Part shown: positions 10,560 through 20,412 of the stretch, in pieces | How positions within the stretch are numbered: the stretch's first letter is position 1 | How the letters are laid out: each line of letters begins with the position of its first letter | DNA from: Jiella avicenniae | GTDB lineage: Bacteria; Pseudomonadota; Alphaproteobacteria; Rhizobiales; Rhizobiaceae | NCBI RefSeq assembly: GCF_021390325.1 | Contig: NZ_JAJUWU010000025.1 | Coordinates: forward strand, 50,406 to 114,405 | DNA: 64,000 bases | Direction of reading: 5' to 3' | Program-made: the position numbers and the translations under genes | Notes under the pieces: generated by a model | What the model was told of the DNA's origin: nothing | What the model saw: only the letters and a program-made list of their open reading frames with translations | The model's database searches: none

Positions 10560-10937
10560 TCAGGCGTCGATTGCGGCGAAGACGGAAGGGCTCGGCGCTT
10601 CGGCCTCGCCGCCCTCCGGGCCCCAGGAGACGACCCAAGAGACGAAGTCGTCGCTCATTTCCGCGAAACGGAACGCCTCGCCCGCCTGGACGAGCAGTGC
10701 ATCGCCGGCTGCGGCTTCGCCCGCATCGTCGCCGACGAGGGTCGTGCTGCGGCCGGAGACGACGAGAAACAACCTGTCCTGACGGTGCGGCGCCTGCCGG
10801 TCCTCGCCCCGCGGCGCGAAGACCTCGAGGGTCATCGTCCCGTGGGCGAAAGCCTCGGCGAGGAACTGGCCGTCCGGCCACTCGGCGGTGGCCGGCTTCG
10901 GCAGCGTCCTCGCGAGCTCTTTCAGCGACACCTTCAT
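10560..10937 (-). CDS. cupin-domain protein
   Basis: This 125-residue protein has the size and pattern of a single cupin barrel: HGTMTLEVFAPRGEDRQAPHRQDRLFLVVSG, then a second block GDALLVQAGEAFRFAEMSDDF. The first metal motif is incomplete, with one histidine (APHRQD) and no second histidine or glutamate in the usual places, so metal binding and catalysis are uncertain. It converges with the AbrB-type gene and lies 52 bases downstream of hemA on the same strand, so it may be co-transcribed with hemA. Confidence 0.75.
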   Translation of the reverse strand: MKVSLKELARTLPKPATAEWPDGQFLAEAFAHGTMTLEVFAPRGEDRQAPHRQDRLFLVVSGRSTTLVGDDAGEAAAGDALLVQAGEAFRFAEMSDDFVSWVVSWGPEGGEAEAPSPSVFAAIDA

Positions 10938-10989
10938 CGGCGGATCATCCTCTTCGCGGACCCGCCTTCTCGTCGTCAGGGCGGCGCGG

Positions 10990-12270
10990 TCAGCCGCCCG
11001 CCTGGGAGACGACCAGCGGGGTCACCTTCTCCGAACGCTCGGGGCTGGCCGGCCGTTCCGCGGCGAAGGGGATGCCGACCGCATGCCAGGTCTCGACCAG
11101 GGCGTCGCGCAGCGCGGCAATCAGCTGGTCGTCGTGGAGCGGCGTCGGGGTGATCCTGAGGCGCTCGGTCCCGCGCGGCACGGTCGGATAGTTGATCGGC
11201 TGGATGTAGATGCCGTGCTCGGCGAGCAGCCGGTCGCTCGCCTTCTTGCAGAGATCGGGGTCGCCGACGAGCATCGGCACGATATGAGTGTCCGACGGCA
11301 TCACCGGCAGGCCGGCCGAGGCGAAGATCGACTTGGCGCGGGCGGCCTGGCGCTGCTGGGCGTCGCGCTCGGCCTGCGAGGCCTTCAGATGGCGGATGGA
11401 GGCGGTGGCCGCGGCCGCCAGCGCCGGCGGCAGGGCGGTGGTGAAGATGAAGCCCGGCGCATAGGAGCGCACCGCGTCGATCATCGCCCTGGAACCGGTG
11501 ATGTAGCCGCCGAGGACGCCGAAGGCCTTGGCGAGCGTTCCCTCGATCACGTCGATCCGGGAAGCGACTCCGTCGCGCTCGGAGATGCCGCCGCCACGGG
11601 GCCCGTACATGCCGACGGCATGGACCTCGTCGATGTAGGTCATGGCGTTGTACTTGTCGGCGAGGTCGCAGATCGCCGCGATCGGCGCGATGTCGCCGTC
11701 CATCGAATAGACGCTCTCGAAGACGATCAGCTTCGGCCGGTCCGGCTCGGCGGCGGCGAGCAGCTCTTCCAGATGGGCGACGTCGTTGTGGCGGAACACC
11801 TGCTTCTTGGCGCCGGACTTCCTGACGCCCTCGATCATCGAGGCGTGGTTGAGTTCGTCGGACAGGATCAGGCAGTTCGGCAGGAGCTTGGCGATGGTCG
11901 AGATCGACGCCTCGTTGGAGACGAAGCCGGAGGTGAAGACGAGGGCTGCTTCCTTGCCGTGCAGATCGGCGAGCTCGAGCTCGAGTTCGACCAGCGGATG
12001 GTTGGTGCCGGAGATGTTGCGCGTACCGCCCGCACCCGAGCCCATCGCGCCGGCCGTTTCGGTCATCGCGCCGATGACGTCCGGATGCTGGCCCATGCCG
12101 AGATAGTCGTTCGAGCACCACACGGTGATTTCCCGCGCCTCGCCCTGATGCCGCCAGATCGCCTTCGGAAACCGTCCCGCGATCCGCTCCAGATCGGCGA
12201 ACACCCGGTAGCGGCGCTCGGCGTGGAGAGCCTCGATCGCAGAGGCGAAATGGCGCTGGTAATCAATCAT
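10990..12270 (-). CDS. hemA: 5-aminolevulinate synthase
   Basis: This 426-residue protein condenses glycine with succinyl-CoA to give 5-aminolevulinate, the first step of haem synthesis by the C4 (Shemin) route used by alphaproteobacteria. It begins with [16 protein letters not shown], has the [10 protein letters not shown] substrate motif, the [13 protein letters not shown] block and the PLP lysine Lys248 in EGTLAKAFG, the position known for the Rhodobacter enzyme. The length is normal. A TGAGGAGTGCACGATG context places the start after an AGGAG site. The 248 bases upstream, to the next leftward gene, must carry its promoter; I could not identify a clear Fnr or Irr site there. Confidence 0.97.
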   Translation of the reverse strand: MIDYQRHFASAIEALHAERRYRVFADLERIAGRFPKAIWRHQGEAREITVWCSNDYLGMGQHPDVIGAMTETAGAMGSGAGGTRNISGTNHPLVELELELADLHGKEAALVFTSGFVSNEASISTIAKLLPNCLILSDELNHASMIEGVRKSGAKKQVFRHNDVAHLEELLAAAEPDRPKLIVFESVYSMDGDIAPIAAICDLADKYNAMTYIDEVHAVGMYGPRGGGISERDGVASRIDVIEGTLAKAFGVLGGYITGSRAMIDAVRSYAPGFIFTTALPPALAAAATASIRHLKASQAERDAQQRQAARAKSIFASAGLPVMPSDTHIVPMLVGDPDLCKKASDRLLAEHGIYIQPINYPTVPRGTERLRITPTPLHDDQLIAALRDALVETWHAVGIPFAAERPASPERSEKVTPLVVSQAGG

Positions 12271-12518
12271 CGTGCACTCCTCATCGGAACGGTTCTAAGT
12301 CCGCCAGACCGGATTGTCCACAATCGCGACCGACGACACCCGCCGACAACTGTCCAAATAATATGACACACATTCCGGCAGGAATGACAACTGATTTTGA
12401 CAGTCGACGTTCATCCTGCCGCCATTCTGCGCCACGATCCTTGATTTAGAACAAACCCAACCGGGCACGACCGGCCCCATCCATCACGGAGTTCCATCCG
12501 GGCGAGCCGCCGCGACGT

Positions 12519-12746
12519 CTATCGCTTGCGTTCTTCGGCCGGCGTTTCGGCGGAGCCGAGGCGATCGCGGTCCGTTTCCGCCCGGAGCGGTCCGTCTTGC
12601 GCGGCTTCATCGCCCTGCTCGCGGCTTTCCCCGGGGGCGCGGCGCGCTCGCGTCTGCTGCTTGCGGCGCATCAGATTCTCGCGCAAAGCCCGCTCGAGAC
12701 GAGCCTGACGCGCCGATTTGGTCTTGTCCGACGGAGCCTTGGTCAT
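12519..12746 (-). CDS. small basic conserved hypothetical protein
   Basis: This 75-residue, highly charged protein carries the segment KSARQARLERALRENLMRRKQQTRARR near its start. That is the pattern of a small protein commonly seen in Hyphomicrobiales as hypothetical. The basic helical front is followed by a low-complexity acidic-basic tail. No signal peptide or membrane segment is present. It lies upstream of hemA on the same strand, separated by 248 bases, and diverges from the SAF-domain oxidoreductase. Nothing specific can be said about its function; nucleic-acid contact would fit its charge but is speculation. Confidence 0.6.
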   Translation of the reverse strand: MTKAPSDKTKSARQARLERALRENLMRRKQQTRARRAPGESREQGDEAAQDGPLRAETDRDRLGSAETPAEERKR

Positions 12747-12962
12747 GGCCGGGATCTAACGGTTCCAAAGTGGAAAGACCAGACTTCGAAATCGCCCCGC
12801 CGGGATTCCCGCTCCCGGGATCGTCGAGCGCACATGCGAATGCAAACGGGCGACCGGGTGACAAAGGCGCATCCAAACCGGTAGATCGGCGTTCCACAGA
12901 CGATGGCGGCGCGACCGGCCGCCACGGCGTCAGCGCGGCGAAGGCCGGGGGAAGCAGACATC

Positions 12963-14279
12963 ATGATCGACCGCATCGGCTTTGCCGCCGAGCTTGCCGC
13001 CTACACCGAGCGCCACGGCCCGGTGACCATCGGGCTCGCCGGTGCCGGCCAGATGGGCACCGACATCGTCGTCCAGGCGGCGCTGATGACCGGGCTCCGG
13101 GTCGGCGCGATCGCCGCCAACAGCCCCCGCCGGCCAATGGAAGCGATCGCCATGGCCGGCCATGGCGAGGGCCACGGCGTTCTCGCCGCCTCCCCTTCCG
13201 CCATCGACGCGGCGATCGAGGCGGGCCGCATCGCCGTGACCGACGACATCGCGGCGCTCTGCGCCAGCGGCCGGGTCGACGTCGTCGTCGACGCCACGGG
13301 CAGCCCGGAGATCGGAACGCGGCTCGCGCTTCTCGCCATCGAGAACGGCAAGCACATCGTCATGCTGAACGTCGAGGCGGACATCACGGTGGGCCGCCTT
13401 CTCGCCCGCAAGGCCAAGGCCGCCGGCACGGTCTATACCGGCTCGGCCGGCGACGAACCCGCCGCGACGCTGGAGCTGATCGCCTTCGCCCAGACGCTCG
13501 GCATGGAGGTCGTCGCGGCCGGCAAGGGCAAGAACAATCCGCTGCGCCACGACGCCGTGCCGGAGGAATACGAGGCCGAGGCGCGCGAGCGCAACATGAA
13601 CGCCCGGATGCTGGTCGAGTTCATCGACGGCTCGAAGACCATGGTGGAGATGACGGCGATCGCCAATTCCACCGGCCTCGTGCCGGACGTGCCGGGCATG
13701 CACGGGCCGGAGGCGAGCCTCGAAAACCTCGCCCAGATCCTCTGCTCGAAGGACGACGGCGGCGTGTTGTCGAAAGCGGGCCGCGTCGACTACACGATCG
13801 GCAAGGGCGTCGCCCCCGGCGTGTTCTGCGTGGTGAAGCCGCGTCATCCGCGCGCCATCGAGCGCATGGCCGACCTGAAGGTCGGTCCGGGCCCCTGCTT
13901 CGCCCTCGTCCGCCCCTTCCACCTCACCAGCCTGGAAACCCCGCTTTCGGCCGCAAGGGTGGTAATGCACCGCCGGCCGGACATGGTGCCGGTCGACCGG
14001 CCGGTGGCCGAATGCGGCGCGCGCGCCAAGCGCGCCCTGAAGGCGGGCGAGACCCTCGGCCGCATCGGCACGGCCGACTATCGCGGTTATGCCATGGAAT
14101 GGCGCGACGCGCGCGGCAGGCGGGCTTTACCCCTCGGCCTCGCCGAAGCCTCACGCGTCACCCGGCCGATCGCCGCCGGCGAGCTTCTCACTTACGAGAA
14201 TTGCTCGCCGGACCAGAGCCTGCTGGTCACGCGGATGCGCGCGGAGTTGGACGCCGCCGACGCGGCTTTGGCCGAATAG
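12963..14279 (+). CDS. NAD(P)-dependent oxidoreductase of homoserine-dehydrogenase type with C-terminal SAF domain
   Basis: This 438-residue protein begins with a Rossmann domain (VTIGLAGAGQMGTDIV, about residues 20-35), continues with VDVVVDATGSPEIG and the GSAGDEPAATLEL and GKGKNNPLRHDAVPEEY segments, and ends with an SAF-type beta-clip domain. Proteins with this layout are annotated as homoserine dehydrogenase-like or SAF-domain oxidoreductases and occur in sugar-acid or polyol catabolism. The substrate of this one is not evident. GGGGAAGCAG precedes the chosen ATG; an upstream in-frame ATG at 12903 would add a low-complexity extension. It faces a MarR regulator that ends 15 bases away. 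Confidence 0.8.
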   Translation: MIDRIGFAAELAAYTERHGPVTIGLAGAGQMGTDIVVQAALMTGLRVGAIAANSPRRPMEAIAMAGHGEGHGVLAASPSAIDAAIEAGRIAVTDDIAALCASGRVDVVVDATGSPEIGTRLALLAIENGKHIVMLNVEADITVGRLLARKAKAAGTVYTGSAGDEPAATLELIAFAQTLGMEVVAAGKGKNNPLRHDAVPEEYEAEARERNMNARMLVEFIDGSKTMVEMTAIANSTGLVPDVPGMHGPEASLENLAQILCSKDDGGVLSKAGRVDYTIGKGVAPGVFCVVKPRHPRAIERMADLKVGPGPCFALVRPFHLTSLETPLSAARVVMHRRPDMVPVDRPVAECGARAKRALKAGETLGRIGTADYRGYAMEWRDARGRRALPLGLAEASRVTRPIAAGELLTYENCSPDQSLLVTRMRAELDAADAALAE

Positions 14280-14286
14280 GCTGAGC

Positions 14287-14307
14287 CGGGCGGGTCAGGC
14301 CCGCCCG
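14287..14307. terminator. bidirectional hairpin between convergent genes
   Basis: CGGGCGGG at 14287-14294 pairs with CCCGCCCG at 14300-14307 around a 5-base loop. It sits between the stop codon of the SAF-domain gene and the last codons of the MarR gene, so it can serve both strands. No long U-tract follows. Confidence 0.5.
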
Positions 14308-14726
14308 TTCGGCAGGCGCGTGGCGTCGATCGCGGTCTCGAGGCCCTTGGCGAGCACGCTTCGCTCGTAGGTCGAGAGTTCTTCCATCGCCTTGCGGATC
14401 GAGCGCAGGGGATCGAGCTTCAGCAGTTGATGCCCCTCCTCCGTCAGCTCGAGCCGCTCGGCCCGGCCGCGGCCGATCGTGCCCATCTTCGTCACCAGAC
14501 CTTTTTCGATCAGCGTCCGGACGGTTCGGGCGACGGCCCCCGAGGCGAGCCCCTGATGACGGGCGAGATCGATCGCCGTGCGCTTGTCCGCATCTGCGTG
14601 ATGGATGTACCGTAGTGCCGACCACTGCGCCGGAAAGAGATGTGCGGCATAGCCGTTCGAGTGCAGGCGTCGCGCCACCTGCTCGAACAGCCCAGTGAGC
14701 AGTTCGGTTGTGTCAGTCTCCGTCAT
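14295..14726 (-). CDS. MarR-family transcriptional regulator
   Basis: This 143-residue protein has the size and winged-helix pattern of MarR regulators: an N-terminal helix, SALRYIHHADADKRTAIDLARHQGLASGAVARTVRTLIEKGLV for the helix-turn-helix (about residues 32-75), and a wing with GRGRAERLELTEEGHQLL. MarR proteins are dimeric repressors that often respond to small aromatic or reactive ligands. It converges with the SAF-domain oxidoreductase; the likely target is its own promoter in the AT-rich 14727-14870 region. The ligand is unknown. Confidence 0.88.
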   Translation of the reverse strand: MTETDTTELLTGLFEQVARRLHSNGYAAHLFPAQWSALRYIHHADADKRTAIDLARHQGLASGAVARTVRTLIEKGLVTKMGTIGRGRAERLELTEEGHQLLKLDPLRSIRKAMEELSTYERSVLAKGLETAIDATRLPNGRA

Positions 14727-14870
14727 GTCGTACCAAGTTGCCCCTTCACTTCACGCGACCACCCTCAAGCAGTCATAAGCACTATAGGGCGAGAAGAACG
14801 CCCGCGCGACAACGGAATGATTGCAAAATGCGCCGAAAACTGATTCACGCGCGCAGTACTTAGAATTGTT

Positions 14871-15587
14871 TCAATTCTTCTGGACTGCCAGCCAGTAGAT
14901 GCGCAATGGTTGCATCAGCCGGAAGCCACCTTCATCCTTCTGAGAACATTCGCGAAACCGCCGCTCTACCTCGGATTTGTGACGTTCGGCCGAGGCCCTT
15001 CTCGCCGGATCGACTGCGATCAATCCGTCGACGAATTCCTGGACGTTCGCGAACCGGCTGGTCGTTTCGAAGACGACGTTGCCCTTCAGCCCGAACCAGC
15101 CGGCGCGAACCGCATCGGCGATGGCGACGCCGGCGGCATGGCGAATCGCCGTCTCGTCCTCCACCGGCTGCATCGCCTCGAAATAGCTGCCCTCGGCCAG
15201 CGGCTCGACGATCACGAGCGGACAACCCCTCCGGCCGATCCGCCGCGCCTCGGCAAGCGCCTGGCGCATGCGGTCGACGGGGACGTGGTGGAAGGAATTG
15301 AGAAAGACCACCGCATCGAAACCGTCGTCGTCGAAGGGAAGCATTTCGGCGCCGGCATCCGCGAATCGGGCTCCGGGCGCATTCGCCCGCGCCGATTCGA
15401 GGGCGCGCGGATTGGGATCCGTGCCGGCCGCCTCGAAGCCCTCGGCGATCAACCGGGCGACCAGCCGCCCCTTGCCGCATCCGACGTCGAGAACCCGGTT
15501 GGCGCCGGCAAAGCGCAGCGTCTCGACGATGACGTCGTGCGACTTGCCCGAGGCGAAGGCGGCGTTCAGGGCCTGTGGTGTCTGCAT
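14871..15587 (-). CDS. class I SAM-dependent methyltransferase
   Basis: This protein of about 238 residues has a Rossmann-like methyltransferase core with motif I VLDVGCGKGRLVARL, then GTDPNPRALESA, GAEMLPFDDDGFDAVVFLNSFHHVP (motifs II-III) and the LVIVEPLAEG strand. The family is that of small-molecule UbiE/type 11 methyltransferases; the substrate cannot be assigned. I chose the internal ATG that gives MQTPQALNAAF because GGAG precedes it; upstream in-frame starts at 15605 or 15695 would add poorly structured residues. It diverges from the ferredoxin-reductase gene, and a small AGAATTG/CAATTCT hairpin lies just after its stop. Confidence 0.8.
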   Translation of the reverse strand: MQTPQALNAAFASGKSHDVIVETLRFAGANRVLDVGCGKGRLVARLIAEGFEAAGTDPNPRALESARANAPGARFADAGAEMLPFDDDGFDAVVFLNSFHHVPVDRMRQALAEARRIGRRGCPLVIVEPLAEGSYFEAMQPVEDETAIRHAAGVAIADAVRAGWFGLKGNVVFETTSRFANVQEFVDGLIAVDPARRASAERHKSEVERRFRECSQKDEGGFRLMQPLRIYWLAVQKN

Positions 15588-15820
15588 CGATCGGGCTCCG
15601 GACATCGCCGATCCGGCGAAGGGTACAGACCACCGCGAAACGCGTGGGGGGGGGCTTCCCTCGCGAGCCTTCCTCGATTGCGGCCGACCTGTCAAAAGGT
15701 CAGACTTCGAAGCTGGCGCGACTCGGCTCGCATGGCGACACGCCGTCGTGGCGGCGGCCGGGCGTCGCTGCGCTGCGGGCGAGAAGTACCGTATCGGCGG
15801 CGAAGATCAGGAGGCGGCGA

Positions 15821-17095
15821 ATGAGCGGGACGATCGAGGGGACGGCCGGCGGCAAGACGGGCGTCGTCGTCGCCGGCGGCGGCCAGGCGGGCTTTCAGGT
15901 CGCGGCGAGCCTCCGCCAGGGCGGCTATGGCGGCCCCGTCACCATCGTTGCGGAAGAGCCGCGGCTGCCCTATCAGCGCCCGCCCTTGTCGAAGACCTAC
16001 ATCAAGACGGATGCGGACTTCGACAGCCTGCTCCTGAAGCCTCGGAGCTTTTACGAAAAGAACGCCATCTCGCTGCGGACGGGGGACCGCGTCGTGGCGA
16101 TCGACCGACAGGCCTGCACGGTCGGTCTGGCGAGCGGCGGGAGCCTTGCCTACGATCATCTCGTCCTGGCGGTCGGCGCCTCGAACCGCGTCTTGCCGAT
16201 TGCCGGAAACGCACTCGCCGGCGTCCACCAGCTACGCACCGCCGCGGAGGCGGAACGTCTGCGCGCGGGCCTTGCGGGTGCGGCGCGCGTCGTCGTCGTC
16301 GGTGGCGGCTTCATCGGCCTCGAAGTGGCGGCCGCGCTGCGCGCGCTGGAAAAACAGGTCACCGTCGTCGAGGCGGCCGACCGGCTGATGGGCCGGACCG
16401 TATCGCGGGAAGTCTCGCGCTTCTTCCTCGACGAACACCGCAAGATGGGCACCGAGATCCGCCTCGGCGCCGCCGTCGCGGCGGTACTCGGCGAAGACCG
16501 AGCCCGGGCCGTCCGGCTGTCGGATGGGGAGGAGCTCGCCGCCGATCTCGTCCTGATCGCCGCCGGCGTCACGCCGAACGACCAGCTCGCCGCCGAGGCG
16601 GGGCTCGAAACCCGGAACGGCATCCTCGTCGACCACCATATGGCGACGGCCGATCCGCGGATCTTCGCCATCGGTGACTGCGCCGCCTTCCATTCGCCCT
16701 TCGCCGAGAGGATCGTCCGGCTGGAATCGGTGCAGAACGCCGTCGACCAGGCCAAGCTCGTCGCCGAAAGGATCATCTCCGGCGCGGCGTCGCTCCCGCC
16801 CTATCGCGCCGTCCCCTGGTTCTGGAGCGACCAGGGCCCGTTCAAGCTGCAGATCGTCGGGCTGACGGCGGGGGCGGACCATGTCGAGACCGCCGGGCTC
16901 GGCGAGGCGGGCAAGCTCGTCGCCTACTGCTTCAAAGGCGAAAGGCTGCTCGGCATCGAGACGGTCAACCGGCCGGGCGAACACATGCTCGGGCGGCGTC
17001 TTCTCGCCGAAGACCTCGTCGTCGCCCGCAACGAGGTGGCGCGCGAGGGCTTCGACCTGAAGGCCCATGTCGCAGCATTGAAACGGCAGGGCTGA
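15821..17095 (+). CDS. NAD(P)/FAD-dependent ferredoxin reductase family protein
   Basis: This 424-residue protein has the standard layout of rubredoxin/ferredoxin reductases: FAD Rossmann motif VVVAGGGQAGFQVAASL (about residues 16-32), RLPYQRPPLSKTYIK, the NAD motif VVVVGGGFIGLEVAAAL (about 160-176), and FAIGDCAAF for FAD binding near 285. A C-terminal reductase domain includes PWFWSDQGPFKLQIVG. Such enzymes pass electrons from NAD(P)H to a [2Fe-2S] ferredoxin serving a cytochrome P450 or oxygenase; no partner is encoded next to it. The chosen ATG follows GAGGCGGCGA and removes an arginine-rich upstream extension. Confidence 0.9.
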   Translation: MSGTIEGTAGGKTGVVVAGGGQAGFQVAASLRQGGYGGPVTIVAEEPRLPYQRPPLSKTYIKTDADFDSLLLKPRSFYEKNAISLRTGDRVVAIDRQACTVGLASGGSLAYDHLVLAVGASNRVLPIAGNALAGVHQLRTAAEAERLRAGLAGAARVVVVGGGFIGLEVAAALRALEKQVTVVEAADRLMGRTVSREVSRFFLDEHRKMGTEIRLGAAVAAVLGEDRARAVRLSDGEELAADLVLIAAGVTPNDQLAAEAGLETRNGILVDHHMATADPRIFAIGDCAAFHSPFAERIVRLESVQNAVDQAKLVAERIISGAASLPPYRAVPWFWSDQGPFKLQIVGLTAGADHVETAGLGEAGKLVAYCFKGERLLGIETVNRPGEHMLGRRLLAEDLVVARNEVAREGFDLKAHVAALKRQG

Positions 17096-17227
17096 CCTCG
17101 CCCGGTGCCGGCCTTTCGCGGCAGGGCGCGTCATGGCCGGGTCATTGCACGCTCGCCCTCCAGTTCCCATCTCAGGACCGCAGCCGGGCTGCATCGTCCG
17201 GCAATGTCCTTGGGAGAATGAAAGACC

Positions 17228-17698
17228 GTGACCGAGACCACGCTCACCGCACCGCGCATGGATCATCTCGACGCGCCACGCGCCTATCGGGGCGTGCGGA
17301 GCAGGCGAATGCTGGCCTTCGTCTTCGACTATACGCTGGTTCTCCTGCTCTGCGTCCCGGCCGCCGTGGTGATCTTTCTCCTCGGCATCGTCTCCTTCGG
17401 CTTTGCCTGGGGACTCTACGCATTCCTGTTTCCGGTCGTGGCGATCTTCTACATCGCCTTCACCATGGGGGGCAGCCGGCAGGCAACGCCCGGCATGCGG
17501 TTCGCCGGCGTCACCGTCGCAAGGCTCGACGGCGGCCGGGTCGATCCGACGCTGGCGGTCCTCCACGGGGTCCTGTTCTGGGCGGCGAACGCCGTCCTGA
17601 CGCCGTTCGTGCTGCTCGTCGCCCTGTTCACTCCGCGCAAGCAGCTGTTGCACGACCTTCTGCTCGGCACCGTCGTCGTTCGCGACATGGAGGCCTGA
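17228..17698 (+). CDS. RDD-family membrane protein
   Basis: This 156-residue inner-membrane protein has RSRRMLAFVFDYTLVLLL at the start of the RDD domain, two strong hydrophobic segments (about residues 40-85), then a QATPGMRFAGVTVARLDGGRVDPTLAVLHG loop and a further membrane segment ending before LLHDLLLGTVVVRD. These are the usual RDD landmarks. The function is poorly known; a transport or sodium/proton role has been proposed for some members. In many Hyphomicrobiales an RDD gene lies near the arginyl/leucyl-transferase gene, which is also close by here. Confidence 0.9.
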   Translation: MTETTLTAPRMDHLDAPRAYRGVRSRRMLAFVFDYTLVLLLCVPAAVVIFLLGIVSFGFAWGLYAFLFPVVAIFYIAFTMGGSRQATPGMRFAGVTVARLDGGRVDPTLAVLHGVLFWAANAVLTPFVLLVALFTPRKQLLHDLLLGTVVVRDMEA

Positions 17699-17816
17699 GC
17701 CCCTCCCGGCCCGACCGATGGGCCGGCTGCGAGGGCGAAGGAATCTCGGGCGACCGGGTTGTCAGCCGGCTTTCGGCCGGAGATAACGGCGCGGGGACAA
17801 CAGCTCGCGTCGGTTC

Positions 17817-19646
17817 ATGGATCTCTTGCACATCTGGCTCACCTATCTTCTCATCCTGGTGAGCATGATAGGCTACGCCCTGGAGCGCTGGCCGATCGAA
17901 GGGGTGGCCGCGGCATCCCTCGCCGCCTTTCTGGTGCTGTTCTCCGCGTTTCCCTATTCCGACGCGTCCGGCGCTCCGGTCACCACCTCCGACCTCCTCT
18001 CCGGCTTCGCCAATCCGGCACTGATCACCGTGATGGCGCTGCTCATCGTCGGCCAGGGCCTGTTCGCGACCGATGCCATGTCGCGGCCGACCGCCTGGCT
18101 GACGAAGCTCGGCGGCAATGTCGGGGCGGCGGCCGTGGCCATCGTCCTGGTTTCCGCCGCGACGCTTTCCGCCTTTCTGAACAACACGCCGGTCGTCGTC
18201 ATCTTCATCCCGATCCTGACGATGCTCGCCACCCAGCGGGGCATCTCGCCCAACCATGTCTTCATGCCGCTGTCGTTCCTGTCGATTCTCGGCGGCGTGA
18301 CCACGCTGATCGGATCGTCCACCAATCTGCTCGTCGCCGGCGTCGCCCTGCGCTCGGGCATCGAGATCGGCTTCTTCGACATCACGGTGCCGGGCCTTGC
18401 CATCGCCGTCATCGGAGCGCTCTACGTCATCCGGGTGATGCCGCGGATCCTGACCCCGCGCGAGGCGCAGGACGGCGGCCGCGTCCTCGACCCCGGCGGC
18501 AAACAGTTCCTCGGCGAGATCGACGTCACCGAGGGGCACGATTTCCTCGGGCTGAAGGCGCGTGCGGGGCTGTTTCGCGGTCTCGGCGACCTGACGCCGC
18601 GGATGATCATCCGCAACGACCAGACCATCCTGCCGCCCTTCGACGACATCGAACTCGCCGTCGGCGACAGGCTGATCGTCACGGCGACGCGCAGGGCCTT
18701 CTCGCGGGCGCTGTCGCGCGGCAATCTCAAGGTGAAGACGCTGGATCCCTCCGGCGGCGACCAGGCCGGCACGACCAACAAGATCGGCCCGGACATGGTG
18801 ATGGCCGAAGCGGTGGTGGCGCCGGGCTCGCGCTATGCCGGCCGGACCATGCAGTTCTCCGGCCTCAGGACCCAGTTCGGCATCACCCTCTTCGGCCTGC
18901 AGAGGAAGAGCCGCATGGCGCGGGCGGCGCTGTCCGAGATCCGCCTCGAGCCGGGCGATACCCTCCTCCTGTGCGGACGCGAGGCGAACATCTCGGCGCT
19001 GCGCGGCAATCACGACCTCCTGCTGTTGGAATATTCCGCCCAGGCCATCCCGCAATCGGCGAAGGCGCTGCTCGCCACGCTGATCTTCGTCGCCATCGTG
19101 TCGTTCTCGGCGGCCGGCATTCTGCCGATCGAGGTACTGTCCGTCTGCGGCGCCATCGCCATGGTGGCGACCGGCTGCCTCACCATCGGCGAGGCGGCGC
19201 GTTCCTTCGACCGGTCGATCTTCATGCTGGTCGGCGCCGCGATCGCGGCGGCCACCGCTCTCGAGCGCACCGGCGGCGCCCGCCTCATCGCCGACGGCGC
19301 CCTGACGGCCCTCGACGGCGCCTCGCCGGTGGTGCTCCTGTCGGGACTCTTCCTGGTGGTGGCGATCTTCACCAACTTCCTGTCGAACAACGCCACGGCG
19401 GTCCTGTTCACGCCGATCGCCCTCGACATCGCCCGTCGCCTGGGAAGTTCGCCGGAACCGTGGCTCGCCTGCGTCATTTTCGGGGCGAACGCCTCTTTCG
19501 CGACGCCGATCGGCTATCAGACCAATCTCCTCGTCATGGGGCCGGGACGCTATCGTTTCGTCGACTTCGTGAAGGCGGGAGTTCCCCTCGTCCTCCTGGT
19601 GTGGTTAACATTCACTCTCGTCGCACCATGGTATTACGGGCTTTGA
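17817..19646 (+). CDS. SLC13-family (DASS) permease with two RCK_C/TrkA-C domains
   Basis: This 609-residue membrane transporter has around eleven hydrophobic segments. It carries the paired SLC13 hairpin motifs: FLNNTPVVVIFIPIL (about residues 120-134) and FLSNNATAVLFTPIAL (about 520-535). Between the two membrane halves are two soluble RCK_C-type domains, seen in the repeats around MIIRNDQTILPPFDDIELAVGDRLIV and LEPGDTLLLCG. Family members carry sulfate or dicarboxylates with sodium; the substrate here is not determined. It begins 118 bases after the RDD gene and runs into bpt with a 16-base gap. Confidence 0.88.
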   Translation: MDLLHIWLTYLLILVSMIGYALERWPIEGVAAASLAAFLVLFSAFPYSDASGAPVTTSDLLSGFANPALITVMALLIVGQGLFATDAMSRPTAWLTKLGGNVGAAAVAIVLVSAATLSAFLNNTPVVVIFIPILTMLATQRGISPNHVFMPLSFLSILGGVTTLIGSSTNLLVAGVALRSGIEIGFFDITVPGLAIAVIGALYVIRVMPRILTPREAQDGGRVLDPGGKQFLGEIDVTEGHDFLGLKARAGLFRGLGDLTPRMIIRNDQTILPPFDDIELAVGDRLIVTATRRAFSRALSRGNLKVKTLDPSGGDQAGTTNKIGPDMVMAEAVVAPGSRYAGRTMQFSGLRTQFGITLFGLQRKSRMARAALSEIRLEPGDTLLLCGREANISALRGNHDLLLLEYSAQAIPQSAKALLATLIFVAIVSFSAAGILPIEVLSVCGAIAMVATGCLTIGEAARSFDRSIFMLVGAAIAAATALERTGGARLIADGALTALDGASPVVLLSGLFLVVAIFTNFLSNNATAVLFTPIALDIARRLGSSPEPWLACVIFGANASFATPIGYQTNLLVMGPGRYRFVDFVKAGVPLVLLVWLTFTLVAPWYYGL

Positions 19647-19662
19647 CTTTTCGGGATAGCAC

Positions 19663-20412
19663 GTGACCGTCCATCACCCGCAGACGCCGCAGTTCTTCCT
19701 GACGTCGCCGTCCTCCTGTCCCTATCTTCCCGGACGGGCCGAACGGAAGGTCTTCACCCACCTCGTGGGGGAGCGGGCGCCGGGCCTTCTCGACCTGCTC
19801 AGCCAAGGCGGCTTCCGCCGCAGCCAGAACATCGCCTATCGCCCCGCCTGCGAGCACTGCCGCGCCTGCGTTTCGGTTCGCATCGTCGCCGACGAGTTCT
19901 CGCCCGGCAAGTCGATGAAGCGGGTGCTGGCGAAGAACCGCGACCTCGTCGGCCGGATGTCGTCGCCGAGCCCGTCGAGCGAGCAGTACGCGCTGTTTCG
20001 CCGTTACATCGACCATCGCCACGCCCATGGCGGCATGGCCGAGATGAGCGTCCTCGACTATGCGATGATGGTGGAGGACAGCCAGGTCGACACGCGGCTG
20101 ATCGAATATCGCCGCCGCGGCCCGGACTCCGCCTTTTCCGCCGCCTCGGACGGCGATCTCGTCGCCGTCGCCCTGTCGGACGTCATGGCCGACGGCATGT
20201 CGATGGTCTATTCCTTCTTCGACCCCTTCGAGGACGAGCGCAGCCTCGGCACCTACATGATCCTCGATCACATCGAGCGGACGAGGAAGCTCGGGCTCAA
20301 CTATCTCTATCTCGGCTACTGGGTCGATGGCTCGAAGAAGATGGCCTACAAGATCCGTTTCCAGCCCCAGGAACATCTCACCCCGAACGGCTGGGAGCGC
20401 TACGAGGGGTGA
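19663..20412 (+). CDS. bpt: aspartate/glutamate leucyltransferase (N-end rule)
   Basis: This 249-residue protein has the ATE/Bpt landmarks. The N-terminal [15 protein letters not shown] leads to [18 protein letters not shown]. The C-terminal half has the acyltransferase-like core [22 protein letters not shown] and [20 protein letters not shown]. Bpt transfers leucine to N-terminal aspartate or glutamate and so marks proteins for ClpAP degradation. The start is a GTG just after the permease stop; length and N-terminus match the family. The four cysteines near the start are conserved and essential in homologues. Confidence 0.92.
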   Translation: MTVHHPQTPQFFLTSPSSCPYLPGRAERKVFTHLVGERAPGLLDLLSQGGFRRSQNIAYRPACEHCRACVSVRIVADEFSPGKSMKRVLAKNRDLVGRMSSPSPSSEQYALFRRYIDHRHAHGGMAEMSVLDYAMMVEDSQVDTRLIEYRRRGPDSAFSAASDGDLVAVALSDVMADGMSMVYSFFDPFEDERSLGTYMILDHIERTRKLGLNYLYLGYWVDGSKKMAYKIRFQPQEHLTPNGWERYEG

